From Arthrobacter sp. 31Y (lineage in GTDB: Bacteria > Actinomycetota > Actinomycetes > Actinomycetales > Micrococcaceae), in assembly GCF_000526335.1 (NCBI RefSeq), contig NZ_JAFW01000001.1, positions 310,001 to 374,000 of the forward strand: DNA of 64,000 nt, written 5' to 3'. The notes beneath the pieces are model-generated. The model was not told where the DNA came from and ran no database searches. It saw nothing but the letters and a program-made list of their open reading frames with translations. The translations under genes were made by a program, and so were the position numbers. Below, piece after piece: positions 15,226 through 25,210 of the stretch (position 1 is its first letter; each line of letters opens with the position of its first letter).

Positions 15226-15741
15226 ATGCTTCAAACCAATTACCCAGTGTTCGGTCCGGTGGATGACCTGATGCTTGGCGTTTTCCGCCGGTTCTTTGAC
15301 GGGCAGGACGTCCACGTCGGCACCCTGTTCACCGTCGACCTTGAACCACCAATGGTCATTGCCCGCCGTGAGCGGAAGTCCGGGACACTCGCAGCCAAGA
15401 CCGCTGATGAGCGGTTCCTTCTGCCAGCTGTGGTGTCAGTGAACACCATCGTGTCCGGCGTGGACGCCGACCAAATGGGCGACCAGCTACAGGAGGCTTG
15501 TCGTCATGCCCTGCGCACGGCGCAGCAAGAACAGTGGATGATCCCGGACGCCGGTGTGATCAACAAGATCGAGAACTCAACAGGTGCGACCCGGGTCAAC
15601 GACTGGGCCACCTCAACAGGCGTCGTCCAGTACGCCTCCCTCCCTAAGGGCTGGGTTCGTCACGAGTCGATCTATCGGCTCCTGATCCGTCCGCCGGCGC
15701 AGTCCACCATCACCAACCCTTTCATCACCCCTGGCCAGTAG
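15226..15741 (+). CDS. tail terminator protein
   Basis: 171 residues; size, alpha/beta pattern and place just before the major tail gene fit the tail terminator, which caps the tail tube and joins it to the head. ATG abuts the previous stop. Its TAG stop lies in the loop of a terminator hairpin. Confidence 0.7.
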   Translation: MLQTNYPVFGPVDDLMLGVFRRFFDGQDVHVGTLFTVDLEPPMVIARRERKSGTLAAKTADERFLLPAVVSVNTIVSGVDADQMGDQLQEACRHALRTAQQEQWMIPDAGVINKIENSTGATRVNDWATSTGVVQYASLPKGWVRHESIYRLLIRPPAQSTITNPFITPGQ

Positions 15742-15753
15742 GCCGGGGGTTTT
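15728..15753 (+). terminator. terminator hairpin containing a stop codon
   Basis: CCCCTGGCC-AGTA-GGCCGGGGG then TTTT. The TAG of the tail-terminator gene lies across the loop and first stem base, so a ribosome finishing that gene would melt the hairpin. Confidence 0.7.
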
Positions 15754-15768
15754 CCTTTAGGAGACCGA

Positions 15769-16554
15769 ATGACAACCAACGACAACGCTGTCCTCAAGGT
15801 CAGCCTTGCCCGCTTCTACAAGGCCCCGGTCGGCACCGCCCGCCCCATCACCCTTGCAACCATGAAGAACCCGCCTGCCCCGTGGCAGGAAATGGGCAAC
15901 ACGTCGCTGGACCAGATTTTCCAGATCACGTCGACGGGTGGCGAAGTAACCGGTCTGGGTTCCGCCCAGAACCCGAACCTGCGCCAGTCCATCAGCCCGC
16001 GAACCGAGTCCTTCGGCATCAACTTGCTCGAATGGACTGAGGACTCCCTCAAGCTCTACTACGGAGCGAACTCGGTTGTTCTTCCGGATGGCGCCATCGA
16101 GGCCCCGACCACTCCTGTCCCGACTGAGGCTGCGTTCTTCGTTGCCCTGTACGACGGCGAGAACGTCGCTGGCTTCTACGCGGCCAAGTCTTCGATCTTC
16201 CGCTCGGAGGACGTTGCCATCGCTGACACGAACTCCTTGTCCGCGCTGCCCATCAAGGTGACCGCGCTGAACAGCCAAGGCGCCGCCTCCGCGATCACGA
16301 TCGTGCCCCCGAAGATCGACAAGCGAACGGCTACGGCGACGGCAACTGTTGGCTCCGGTGGCGTGACCTCTGTGGCTGTGACGGATGCCGGGAACGGCTA
16401 TTCGACTGCCCCGGCCGTGACCTTCGCTGGCCCGGGCACCGGTGCTGCTGCAACGGCCACCATCGTCGGCGGCAAGGTGACCGCGATCAGCGTCACCAAC
16501 GCAGGCACTGGCTACACCACGGCACCCGCTGTGACGATCGCCGCCCCTGCCTAA
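15769..16554 (+). CDS. major tail protein with C-terminal display domain
   Basis: 261 residues. Residues 1 to about 180 are the tail-tube subunit (beta-rich, between tail terminator and chaperone genes). The last ~80 residues carry two copies of the motif G-x-G-Y-S/T-T-A-P-A-V-T joined by [10 protein letters not shown], clearly related to the module at the end of the major capsid protein. AGGAG before ATG. Such domains decorate siphovirus tail tubes and may bind cell-surface polymers. Confidence 0.9.
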   Translation: MTTNDNAVLKVSLARFYKAPVGTARPITLATMKNPPAPWQEMGNTSLDQIFQITSTGGEVTGLGSAQNPNLRQSISPRTESFGINLLEWTEDSLKLYYGANSVVLPDGAIEAPTTPVPTEAAFFVALYDGENVAGFYAAKSSIFRSEDVAIADTNSLSALPIKVTALNSQGAASAITIVPPKIDKRTATATATVGSGGVTSVAVTDAGNGYSTAPAVTFAGPGTGAAATATIVGGKVTAISVTNAGTGYTTAPAVTIAAPA

Positions 16555-16696
16555 TCCCTCTACAGCAGCACCTTGGTTCACGCCTTGCCCTGCTGCCGCC
16601 GTGTTCGACCGGCGTCCGTGTTCAACGAGTTTGAACGCGGTCGCGGATTGAACAAGACCTTCCGATTCCTAATTGCTTTGAAAGAGGAGCCCAACC

Positions 16697-17053
16697 ATGA
16701 CTCAGGTGACCCTTGCCGACGTTCAGAATGCCGCCGCCAAGAAGCACGGCAACTACTCAGTATTCGTGGACGACGACACCTTAACGTTCCTGAACCCGCT
16801 TCGCCTGCCAAAAGAGAAGCGCGAACGTATCGCGGCACTCAACTCGGCTGAGTTTTATGCCGAGGGCGCTGAAGGTGAGGGCTGGGACAAGTGGGATATG
16901 TACCAAGAAATCTTCAGGATTTCCGCGAAGTCCGAAGAACACTTCACCAAGCTGCACAACGCGATCGGTGATGATCCTGCCGTCTGGGAGGAGCTGTTCG
17001 ACGCTCTCAACACTGTGGCCGAGCTGGGGGAAGCCTCGCCCTCGGAGAGCTAA
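16697..17053 (+). CDS. tail assembly chaperone, short form (gpG-like)
   Basis: 118 residues, acidic and helical, ATG with GAGGAG. Position between major tail and tape-measure genes, size and the slip site GGGGGAA (17026-17032) close to its 3' end identify the short product of the conserved frameshifting pair. Chaperones coat the tape-measure protein during tail assembly and are absent from the virion. Confidence 0.85.
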   Translation: MTQVTLADVQNAAAKKHGNYSVFVDDDTLTFLNPLRLPKEKRERIAALNSAEFYAEGAEGEGWDKWDMYQEIFRISAKSEEHFTKLHNAIGDDPAVWEELFDALNTVAELGEASPSES

Positions 17054-17487
17054 TTGACGAGCATGGCGAAGCGGTCTTCACTGACCTGCTCCTGCACTAC
17101 CGGTTCGACCTGGCGGCGTTCCTTGCTGAGGAAATCCCCGGGTCCGCACGGCTGATCAGGGCCATGCTGCGCAACCTCCCCGAGGGCGCGACGTTCACGG
17201 CGATCATGTCTGCCCCAAAGGGTGACGACGAGTCCGCGGAAACGAAAGAACCCGACCCCGAGCTAGTAGCTCTGCTGGATCGGAAGTCCTGGACCGAGGA
17301 CAGACGCCTGATGGCGCAACTCATCAATTCGGTCAATGCGCTACTTCGCTACCTCCCCCAGTGGAAGGAAGGCGAAGCGCCCGAGTTCCCCGTTGTCGGT
17401 CCGGCCGAATGGCGAGAAACGGGCAAGGCGGACACTCCGACGCCCAAGGCCACGACGGTCATGGACGTTCTCAAACTCTTTGGATAA
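17029..17487 (+). CDS. tail assembly chaperone, frameshift extension (gpGT-like)
   Basis: Open -1 frame entered at the GGGGGAA slip site: after P-site GGG slips back by one base reading resumes G-S-L-A-L-G-E-L-I-D and continues about 152 codons to the stop, giving a fusion of about 263 residues. The frame has no good own start near its beginning. The second half is acidic, ending with K-A-T-T-V-M-D-V-L-K-L-F-G. The tape-measure gene starts 11 bases later. Confidence 0.8.
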   Translation, partial: GSLALGELIDEHGEAVFTDLLLHYRFDLAAFLAEEIPGSARLIRAMLRNLPEGATFTAIMSAPKGDDESAETKEPDPELVALLDRKSWTEDRRLMAQLINSVNALLRYLPQWKEGEAPEFPVVGPAEWRETGKADTPTPKATTVMDVLKLFG

Positions 17488-17498
17488 GCGGGGATTAT

Positions 17499-20400
17499 GT
17501 GTCGAAACTAGAACTGATTGGCGCCGTAGGCGTCAGGGTGCGTCCGGACGCCAAGGGTTTCCGGAACGACACCAAGAATCAGGTCGAGCGAGAGCTCAAG
17601 ACTTACAAGCCCACACTCAACGTTTCCGGTGAAGTCGAATTCAACCGGGCTAAGGCCCGTGCCGAGATTCGCGAGCTGGAGCGCATGGCACGTGAGGCCA
17701 AAGTCAACGTCGATGTTGGCTTTGATGCAGGCCGCAGCAAACAGGTCACGCAGTTCGTGGACCAATTGCGAGGCTCCTACGGGGAACTTTCCAAGGCCCA
17801 ACGGCAAGCATTCCTCGACAGGATGAGGTTTGCCGGGTACGAGGAAGACTCGACCCGGAAATCGATCGACGGGTTCCGGCGCTGGCAACAGCAGGCGCGG
17901 TCCATGCTGTCGATCAACAAGCAGTTCCGTGAATCGCTGGACTCATCCGGCTTTACCGAAGTGCAGAAGCTTGCCGACAAACTGGCTGGCTCCAACAAGC
18001 AACTATCCCGCATGTCCCAGATTGTTGGGACGGACCTGAACAACTCGTTCGACAAGTTGAACGGTCAGTGGGCAAGGTTCAGCCGCGTACAGCGCACTTC
18101 GATGCAGGACATTCTGCAGGCGGACGACAATGCGCGAATCGCCCACGCGGCTGAGGAGCTGCGACGCGTCAACGATCAGATTGACCGCCTTAACGAGGGC
18201 AAGCGCCGCAGCACGCAGGCCATGTACGACTCGATGTTCGGGAACTACAAGGACAACCTGACGGGCATTCTCAAGAACGACCCGTGGTACCAGTGGTCGC
18301 TCGGCCCCAAGATGGACAAGGTCTGGGAAGACCTGCAGCACAAGGCTGGCGTGGAGGCCGAGAAGGTCCGCCACGAGTACGAGAAGCGGCTGGACGACCT
18401 CAAAGCCAAGGTGAAGGCCGAGCCTGTAGGGCTTGGTGCGGTGGCAGCTCAGCTTGCGTACACTTCCCGCCCGCGCACCGCCAATATCTTCGTGAAGGTC
18501 AACGAGAAATCGCTGATCATCGCTGAGGGCATGCTGAAGTCTCTTGCCGGCATGAATGTACTGACAGAGACTGCTCGGACAGTTGAGCGGGTCTTCACCA
18601 AGTTCGACACCTTCACTTTGAAGGCTGGTGCGATCAGCGCCGCCATTGGCTCCATCGTGGATTCCTTGGCGTTCGCCACTACTGGCTTGCTCTCAATCGG
18701 TGAGGGTGTGCTCAACACGGTTGGCCTGCTGGCCATGGCGCCAACAGCGCTCGCTGCTGTGACGACCACAGTGCTTGTCACTACCGCAGCCTTTCAGGAC
18801 TTCAAGAAGGCTGTCGACGGCGACGCTAAGGCGTTGGCCGCCCTGCCCGCCAACGCAAGGGCAGCGGCTGAAGCTTTGCGTGGCACTTGGGAGTCGGTGC
18901 AGCAGCCCGTCCAGGCAGCTTTCTGGGACGGCATGGATGACAGTATCCAGTCGTTTGTCGACAACACACTCCCCCACTTCCGCGACGGACTGACGAAGAC
19001 GGCACCTCATGTTGCTTCGTTCTACCGCGGGGTTCTGGATTCGCTGGAGAAGGTGGCCGGCAACGGCGACCTGACCAGCATGTTCGACAACCTTGCGTCC
19101 GGTTTTGACAACGCATCCGGGGCTGCCGAGCCCCTTACCGATGCGATCAACCGCCTGGGCCTGCGAGGTTCCGCCTACCTTCCCAAGTTCGGGACGTGGC
19201 TGACGGAAATTTCGACACGGTTCGACAACTGGATTGCTGACGCCGACCGGCTAGGCAACATCAACCGCTGGATCGAGAAGGGCACCGAGTCGCTGCAAGA
19301 CATGTGGGCGACAGGCGGTGCGGTGGTCGACATTTTCAAGGCCCTCACGAGGGCTGCGAACGACGGCGGGGCCACCGGCCTTGACGGCTTGCGCTCTAGT
19401 CTCCGCGGCATCGCTGACACAATGCTCGCTGAGCCGTTCCAGTCCCGCATGGCCACCATCTTCGATGGCGCCAGGTCGGGCGCTTCGGAACTGAACAGCG
19501 GAGTGAAGGACCTTGGCGAGTCCCTTGGCGAATCGGCCGGGTGGCTTGGTCGCCTCCTCCAGGTGTCCGGTGATCTTGGCGGTTCCCTACTCACCAATGT
19601 TGCTCGGGTAATCGGCAACATCAAGTTCCAAGACGGCGTGCTGAAGGGCTTCACTGGCCTGCGCGACTTGGTCCGCGACACAGGCCCTGCCATGGACGGG
19701 CTCAGCTCCAGCTTCGGACAATTGTCCGGGGTCGCTGGTGCGGCGTTCCGCGGCCTTGCGCCACTAGTGAACAGCGTAATGGGCACGATCGATGACTCCG
19801 TGTCCGCAGTGTCCGGCAATCTTGAACAGCTCGCCCCCAAACTGACTGAGTTCGTAACGAACCGGGTTGAAGGTTTGGCTGGTCCCGTAAAAGCCGTGTT
19901 CGACGGCGTGAACGGAATCCTTGACGTGTTCAACGCACTGCCTGGACCGATCGGTCAAGCAGTCCTGGGCATCGGTGGATTCCTGTTGCTGAAAAACCAG
20001 ATCGGCGGAGTGTTCCAGAAGTTCGAACAAGGTCCATTGTTCTCGCGTCTGCGTGACCAGTGGCTGGAGCAGGGCGCGCTCGCCGGTAAAACTGTGGACC
20101 AGATGGGCAAGTTCTCCGCAACCCGGGTCATGTTCGAGAACGCCACCAACACTGCTGGCTCGTTCACCAAATCGTTGCAGGTTCTGAACGAACAAGCGCG
20201 AGTGGATGGCATGTCGCCTTTGCGGGCGAACCTGAACACGACAGCCACGGTGATCCGAACGGGCGTCATGAATGCCGCCTCCGGGCTGATGACTCTGATG
20301 GGTGGCCCTTGGGGCTTGGCATTGGCTGGCGCCAGTGTTGCGTTGGGCGCTTATGGTGCCGCGCAGGCTGAGGCGAAGCAGCGGGTGGATGCGCTGTCCT

Positions 20401-22313
20401 CCAGCATGGACGCGCAGACTGGGCAGGCAACTGCCCAGACCCTGTCTCTGATCGCCAAGTCGTGGACGGACATTGATAAGGCCGGTGACGGTTGGGCGAA
20501 CATGACCCGCGGAGCCAAGGCCGCCAACGAATCCGCAAAGATTCTTGGTCTGAATCTGTCCGAGGTTACTAAGACCATCACCAACGGTGGCCCGGCCTAC
20601 GACAAGTTGCACGGTCAGCTGGTTGGTTTGAAGGACGCCCTCAAGCTTCGCTCCGACTACGGCGGCTTCGATGAAGGCACGCGCAGGGTCCAAGAGTTTG
20701 AGAGCCAGCTGAACCTGTCCAAGGACGCGCTCAAGAACCTGAACGCTTCCGACGTTGATCACCTGGTCGGCAACATCGAGAGGTCCCGCAACGAGGCCGA
20801 ACTGGCCGCTGCCGTCTACAAGGGCCTGGGTGACGCAACTGGAACCACGGGCGAGTCAGCCCGACAGATGGCCGCTGCAATGCAGACAATCGGGGATAAC
20901 TCGATTGACGCTGCAGGGAAGATCGGGGCCATCCGCAAGGCACTGGAGCTGCTGCAGAGCGGTGGCAAGCTTTCTGCCCGCGAGGCGCAGATTGCGGCCG
21001 CTGACGCCGCTGCTGCGGCTGTAGAGCAGGCCAAGACCATGGCCGAGTCTATTGCCAAGGCTGGCGACTCGATCTTCAACACAACCGGGTTGCTAAGTGA
21101 AACGTCGGCTGTTGGCCGGGACCTTCACAAAACGATGAAGTCCGCGGCTGATTCCATCCTGGTCGAGGCGCAGGCCGCATACGATGCGGCAACCCTAGCC
21201 GGGAAGACGCCGCAGGTGGCTGCTGATGAAGCGCTCGCCATCGTGTCGAAGAACAACAAAGCCCTGACCGACATTGCCGCGGCTGCCGGGATCGCACCGG
21301 AAGCGCTGCAGAAGGAATGGGACACGTTCTTCGGTAAGGACTGGGAGCTTCGTGCCACGTTCACTGCCACGGCTCAGAAGTTCCAAGAGGTCATGAAGGC
21401 GGTACAGGACGCTGGCTACCAGTTCGACGGTCAAGAGTTCAGTGCCTGGCTACTCGCGCAGCCGGACCCTGCGAAGGTGTCCATTGATGAGGCTAAGACC
21501 CATGCGTTGAACTTCGCGCAGGGAACCTACGAGGCCCAGTTGAAGGCTCTGCCGTATCAGGCTCAGTTGACCATTCAGCAACTGACCGGGACGACTCAAG
21601 AGCAGTGGAACCGCGGGGACTTTACTGCGGTCATGCGAGCCGCCAAGGACGTCCCGGGCCTGAGTGAAGCTTTGGCCCAGATACTCGCGGTCAAGGACGG
21701 AAACTACTCTGCTTCCCTGCAAGCCTTCGCTGACGCGTGGTCTTTGGAGCAGGCACGCAAGAAGTTGGACGACGCCGCCAAGCCGCGTACCGCATTGATG
21801 ATGATTCAGGCATTCCTTGACCAAGGGTCCGTCGACTCGGCCTTGGCCAACGTTCCCCCAATGATCCGCCGGCCGACCGCCGAGAACGGAGCCATCCATG
21901 ATGGCCGCACCTGGTCGAAGAAGTTCGCCCCTGGGTGGACGGCTTTCGAGAACGGTGGCATCTCGGTTGAGGACCCGTCGTACGCCAAGATTTACTCCGC
22001 TGCCTCGCAGTTCCGCATCTTCGCGGAGAAGGCGACTGGCGGGGAGGCTTTCATCCCGCTCGCGTCAAGCAAGCGGGCAAGGTCTGTGGAGATTTGGCGT
22101 GAAACCGGGCGCCTTCTGGGACAAGACGTCGGCGTCTACGAGAACGGCGGTATCGCCGCTGAACGTGGCGTGCAACGGTCCCGCACAGGCACCACGACGG
22201 TCAACATCGACCGCTACATTCAACAATCCGATTCCGGCCCTGACGACGTGGCTCGCGCTATCATGCGCCGCGCCAAGCGTGAAGGGCTCACAGCACCCTT
22301 GGAGGGTTTCTAA
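17499..22313 (+). CDS. tape measure protein
   Basis: 1604 residues, the longest gene here. Long helical, Ala/Lys/Gln-rich regions, several hydrophobic segments (for example about residues 390-430 and 910-960) and no enzymatic domain that I can see. It sets tail length and is ejected with DNA; at about 1.5 angstrom per residue the tail would be roughly 240 nm. Start chosen is GTG (begins V-S-K-L-E-L-I-G) just after GCGGGG; the open frame reaches about 46 codons upstream but overlaps the chaperone gene. Confidence 0.93.
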   Translation: MSKLELIGAVGVRVRPDAKGFRNDTKNQVERELKTYKPTLNVSGEVEFNRAKARAEIRELERMAREAKVNVDVGFDAGRSKQVTQFVDQLRGSYGELSKAQRQAFLDRMRFAGYEEDSTRKSIDGFRRWQQQARSMLSINKQFRESLDSSGFTEVQKLADKLAGSNKQLSRMSQIVGTDLNNSFDKLNGQWARFSRVQRTSMQDILQADDNARIAHAAEELRRVNDQIDRLNEGKRRSTQAMYDSMFGNYKDNLTGILKNDPWYQWSLGPKMDKVWEDLQHKAGVEAEKVRHEYEKRLDDLKAKVKAEPVGLGAVAAQLAYTSRPRTANIFVKVNEKSLIIAEGMLKSLAGMNVLTETARTVERVFTKFDTFTLKAGAISAAIGSIVDSLAFATTGLLSIGEGVLNTVGLLAMAPTALAAVTTTVLVTTAAFQDFKKAVDGDAKALAALPANARAAAEALRGTWESVQQPVQAAFWDGMDDSIQSFVDNTLPHFRDGLTKTAPHVASFYRGVLDSLEKVAGNGDLTSMFDNLASGFDNASGAAEPLTDAINRLGLRGSAYLPKFGTWLTEISTRFDNWIADADRLGNINRWIEKGTESLQDMWATGGAVVDIFKALTRAANDGGATGLDGLRSSLRGIADTMLAEPFQSRMATIFDGARSGASELNSGVKDLGESLGESAGWLGRLLQVSGDLGGSLLTNVARVIGNIKFQDGVLKGFTGLRDLVRDTGPAMDGLSSSFGQLSGVAGAAFRGLAPLVNSVMGTIDDSVSAVSGNLEQLAPKLTEFVTNRVEGLAGPVKAVFDGVNGILDVFNALPGPIGQAVLGIGGFLLLKNQIGGVFQKFEQGPLFSRLRDQWLEQGALAGKTVDQMGKFSATRVMFENATNTAGSFTKSLQVLNEQARVDGMSPLRANLNTTATVIRTGVMNAASGLMTLMGGPWGLALAGASVALGAYGAAQAEAKQRVDALSSSMDAQTGQATAQTLSLIAKSWTDIDKAGDGWANMTRGAKAANESAKILGLNLSEVTKTITNGGPAYDKLHGQLVGLKDALKLRSDYGGFDEGTRRVQEFESQLNLSKDALKNLNASDVDHLVGNIERSRNEAELAAAVYKGLGDATGTTGESARQMAAAMQTIGDNSIDAAGKIGAIRKALELLQSGGKLSAREAQIAAADAAAAAVEQAKTMAESIAKAGDSIFNTTGLLSETSAVGRDLHKTMKSAADSILVEAQAAYDAATLAGKTPQVAADEALAIVSKNNKALTDIAAAAGIAPEALQKEWDTFFGKDWELRATFTATAQKFQEVMKAVQDAGYQFDGQEFSAWLLAQPDPAKVSIDEAKTHALNFAQGTYEAQLKALPYQAQLTIQQLTGTTQEQWNRGDFTAVMRAAKDVPGLSEALAQILAVKDGNYSASLQAFADAWSLEQARKKLDDAAKPRTALMMIQAFLDQGSVDSALANVPPMIRRPTAENGAIHDGRTWSKKFAPGWTAFENGGISVEDPSYAKIYSAASQFRIFAEKATGGEAFIPLASSKRARSVEIWRETGRLLGQDVGVYENGGIAAERGVQRSRTGTTTVNIDRYIQQSDSGPDDVARAIMRRAKREGLTAPLEGF

Positions 22314-23161
22314 TGCAGGTCAAGTTCAAGGGATTGAACCTTGGCGACGACACCGGCATCTACTTCATCCAAGGCATCGACGGGTGGGAAGACCGCCCCG
22401 ACATTGTGAATGGTTCGGCCCCTCGATCACGGCGTAACGGCTCGATGATCGGGGGGCTTCTGGCCTCAAAGCGGGTCATCACAATGGACGTCGACATTGC
22501 CTCCGACCCGGATCATGGCCACACGACGACGGTGCCGAAGCGTGAGCTTCGGAAAGCCATGGTCATAGATGACGTAGAGCATGAGCTGTTCGTCGACCTT
22601 GGTTACGGCATTGAACCGGAGATTGCCTTTGTTAGAGTCACCAACTTTGACATGCCCACAACGCCGGGCAACGTGCAGCTCGCGCACGCGACTATCGAAT
22701 TCGCGGCTACAGACCCTCGCCGCTACTCCCCCAGCTTGCACACAACGTCTTCTGGACTGCAGACCCGCGCACCTGCGGTGGCCTACCCAGTCACCTACCC
22801 GGCCCAGTATTCGACTGCTCTGACGAACCCGGGCGAGGCCCAAGCGATCAACGCTGGTACCGACCCGTCCAGCCCGCTGTTCACCATCAACGGCCCAGTA
22901 TCCCAACCGTCCATCACCCTGGTCGACGGAGAAGGCGTACGCACCACCCGCTTCAACCTCAACGTTGGCCTGGGTGAGGCTCTGAGCGTCGACACCAATG
23001 AGGGGTCCGTAAAGCTCAACAGCACTCCGTTGAACGGCGCTGACCGCGGCGCGCTGATCGAGGAGCTGACACTCCGGCCGGGACTGACCACGGTGCGATT
23101 CCGCGGCTCCGGTAATTCCAATGCTTCCCTTGTCACGCAATGGCGTGACGCGACCATGTAG
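22313..23161 (+). CDS. distal tail protein (Dit-like)
   Basis: 282 residues, beta-rich; residues about 1-140 resemble the Dit belt domain (I-N-G/D-G-W-x-D-R-P; R-R-N-G-S-M-I-G-G; F-A-A-T-D-P-R-R-Y-S). Overlaps the tape-measure stop as TAATG. Dit forms the hub at the tail tip to which the fibre proteins attach. Confidence 0.75.
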   Translation: MQVKFKGLNLGDDTGIYFIQGIDGWEDRPDIVNGSAPRSRRNGSMIGGLLASKRVITMDVDIASDPDHGHTTTVPKRELRKAMVIDDVEHELFVDLGYGIEPEIAFVRVTNFDMPTTPGNVQLAHATIEFAATDPRRYSPSLHTTSSGLQTRAPAVAYPVTYPAQYSTALTNPGEAQAINAGTDPSSPLFTINGPVSQPSITLVDGEGVRTTRFNLNVGLGEALSVDTNEGSVKLNSTPLNGADRGALIEELTLRPGLTTVRFRGSGNSNASLVTQWRDATM

Positions 23162-23168
23162 GACTCTG

Positions 23169-24038
23169 ATGACAATCATTACGACTGGTGCGGTGACGCT
23201 TGCAGCGGACGCCCACCGCCAGCAAACCGCCCTGGGCCTTGCTCCGACAGGCGCCGGCCTTGCCGTCCGGTCGGGCGTTCACACCGGCCTGACCGTCTCC
23301 AAGACGGCCGGCATGGGTTTCCAAGTAGCACTAGGCCGCGCGGTCATTGCCGCCTCAACCGGCGAGGGCGGGGCCTACGTGGCCACGGTGACTGAGGCTG
23401 AGAACGGTTCGTTCGATGTTGGCGACGCCTCCCGCGACCGGATCGACATTGTGGCGTTGAAGGTTGATGAGGCTTCGGCAACCCCGAACGCCGTATCTGT
23501 GACAGTGATCAAGGGCGCTTATCCGGCGTCAGGTCAACCAGTGCCCCCGGTGATCCCGGCGGCTCACATTGGTTTGGCTCAGGCAAAGATCATTGCTGGC
23601 ACGTCCGCCGGTAACGGCGGCTGGTCCCCGGCCAACCTGGCCGACATTCGACCGCCCATCGTCCTGGCCAACCAGACCCCAGGGATTGGGGGTGATGTGG
23701 AGCTGATCGGGATCTACGTTCGAAAGTCTGGCACGACCGGCGCCCCTTACTACCGCAAGTCACTCTCGGGCGAAGTGAAGCTCTCTGGCGTTGTCGGCGC
23801 GACTTCCACCTCGGTGACTCACATCCCGGGCCAGAAGTATCCCGCGTTTCGTGTCCCGGCTGAGGTAGCTCCTCCGATTCAGCGGCTGATCCCTACCGGC
23901 ACTGACCTGGCAACCGGCGGGTCTGCCCTGTTGTACGTCAACCCGGGAGGGCTTGTGGAGTACTCGACCTATGGTTCGGCGCCGACAACGTCAGTGGGTT
24001 CGAACTTCTTCCTGACCCTTGACGGGGTGTCGTGGTAG
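23169..24038 (+). CDS. minor tail protein
   Basis: 289 residues from the ATG at 23169. Contains S-G-V-H-T-G-L-T-V-S and a D-R-I-D-I-V-A-L-K-V-D segment common in actinophage minor tail proteins that sit near the baseplate. The C-terminal third is beta-rich. It overlaps the next gene by seven bases. Exact role uncertain. Confidence 0.7.
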   Translation: MTIITTGAVTLAADAHRQQTALGLAPTGAGLAVRSGVHTGLTVSKTAGMGFQVALGRAVIAASTGEGGAYVATVTEAENGSFDVGDASRDRIDIVALKVDEASATPNAVSVTVIKGAYPASGQPVPPVIPAAHIGLAQAKIIAGTSAGNGGWSPANLADIRPPIVLANQTPGIGGDVELIGIYVRKSGTTGAPYYRKSLSGEVKLSGVVGATSTSVTHIPGQKYPAFRVPAEVAPPIQRLIPTGTDLATGGSALLYVNPGGLVEYSTYGSAPTTSVGSNFFLTLDGVSW

Positions 24039-25210
24039 CCAAGTGGAGTCTTGAGTTTGCAACCGTGGTCGGTGACCGTACGATCGAACGTTTCGACGCG
24101 GACGTTGGCCGCCTCACCAAGTACATCGGTAAGACAGGTGCCCTCGACGCGGCCATCCCAATTCCCAACGCCGACGTTGGAAAGCGCGCTAGTGCCGTGT
24201 TTGGCGGCGAGGGGCGCTTGGCCATGTACGCCTACCGCGACCAAGCGTTGTGGTGGGGCGGCTTCGTGGACACAACGCGGATCAGCGGAGGCCGCAGCGG
24301 CGCACAGTTAGACGTGTCCGGGGCTTCATTCGAGGCATACCCAGACAGGCGAATGGCGCGCAGCACCGGCGCTCTGACGAACCGAGAACAGCTGGATATT
24401 GGCAAGTTTCTCTGGGACGAAATGCAGGCCAACGGCCTGGGTGCGAGCATCCAAGTAGAAACCCCGCAGCACGCACCGTCCGGGCGTCGCCGTGACTTTT
24501 CATGGAAGCCGTCCGACGTTCGGACGTACGGGTCCTTGCTCAAAGAAGTGTCTAACCGGGCGGACGGCTTCGAGTGGATCATCGACCTCTGGGACGACGG
24601 CTTCAACCGTCACCGGTCCCTCCACATGGGCTACCCGCAGATCGGGCGTCCGGCCCGTCCCTACGTTTTGACCTACCCGGGGCAAATCATTGAGTACGAA
24701 ATTGAGGGCGACGTCCTTGACGGCGCGAACAGCTTTCAAGCTCGCGGCAAAGCCCCAGACCCGATCGGTGTCGCCGGGACGCCGGGCGGTGGCGGTTCTG
24801 CATCGATCAAGCAGGACCCCATCATGTCCTCCGTATTCCAGGACGATGGCCTGCTGCGTGCAGGCCATGCCCGTATCGATGCGGTGATTGAGCGGGACAC
24901 TGTCACCCAAGTCTCCACGCTGAACGACTGGGCCAAGCTTGCACGCGACACCCGGTCTGGACCGCTGGTGCTGCCTGAGATTACATGCCGGCTCGATGGT
25001 TTTGACCAGTCAATCCTCGGCTCCGAACTTCTCATCCGAATCAGTGACTACCCGTTCCCTGCCGGGCCGGAAGGCGCTCCCGGCTATGAGGGATTGGCCC
25101 GGGTCATCGGCTACGAGGTCGACCCCGGCGAGCAGGGTGCCGATGACATTGGGCGGCTCATCTTTGAAAACCCCTACGACCTTGACCACATGAGGAAGGA
25201 CCCCAACTAA
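24032..25210 (+). CDS. minor tail protein, tail-tip hub-like
   Basis: 392 residues from GTG. Resembles tail-associated hub proteins of siphoviruses by position (after Dit-like) and by an early R-L-A-M-Y-A-Y-R-D-Q-A-L-W-W-G-G-F-V-D stretch seen in that class (bacteriophage gp37-like/'Tal' N-domain). No peptidase domain is evident. Overlap with both neighbours indicates one transcript. Confidence 0.7.
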   Translation: MVAKWSLEFATVVGDRTIERFDADVGRLTKYIGKTGALDAAIPIPNADVGKRASAVFGGEGRLAMYAYRDQALWWGGFVDTTRISGGRSGAQLDVSGASFEAYPDRRMARSTGALTNREQLDIGKFLWDEMQANGLGASIQVETPQHAPSGRRRDFSWKPSDVRTYGSLLKEVSNRADGFEWIIDLWDDGFNRHRSLHMGYPQIGRPARPYVLTYPGQIIEYEIEGDVLDGANSFQARGKAPDPIGVAGTPGGGGSASIKQDPIMSSVFQDDGLLRAGHARIDAVIERDTVTQVSTLNDWAKLARDTRSGPLVLPEITCRLDGFDQSILGSELLIRISDYPFPAGPEGAPGYEGLARVIGYEVDPGEQGADDIGRLIFENPYDLDHMRKDPN

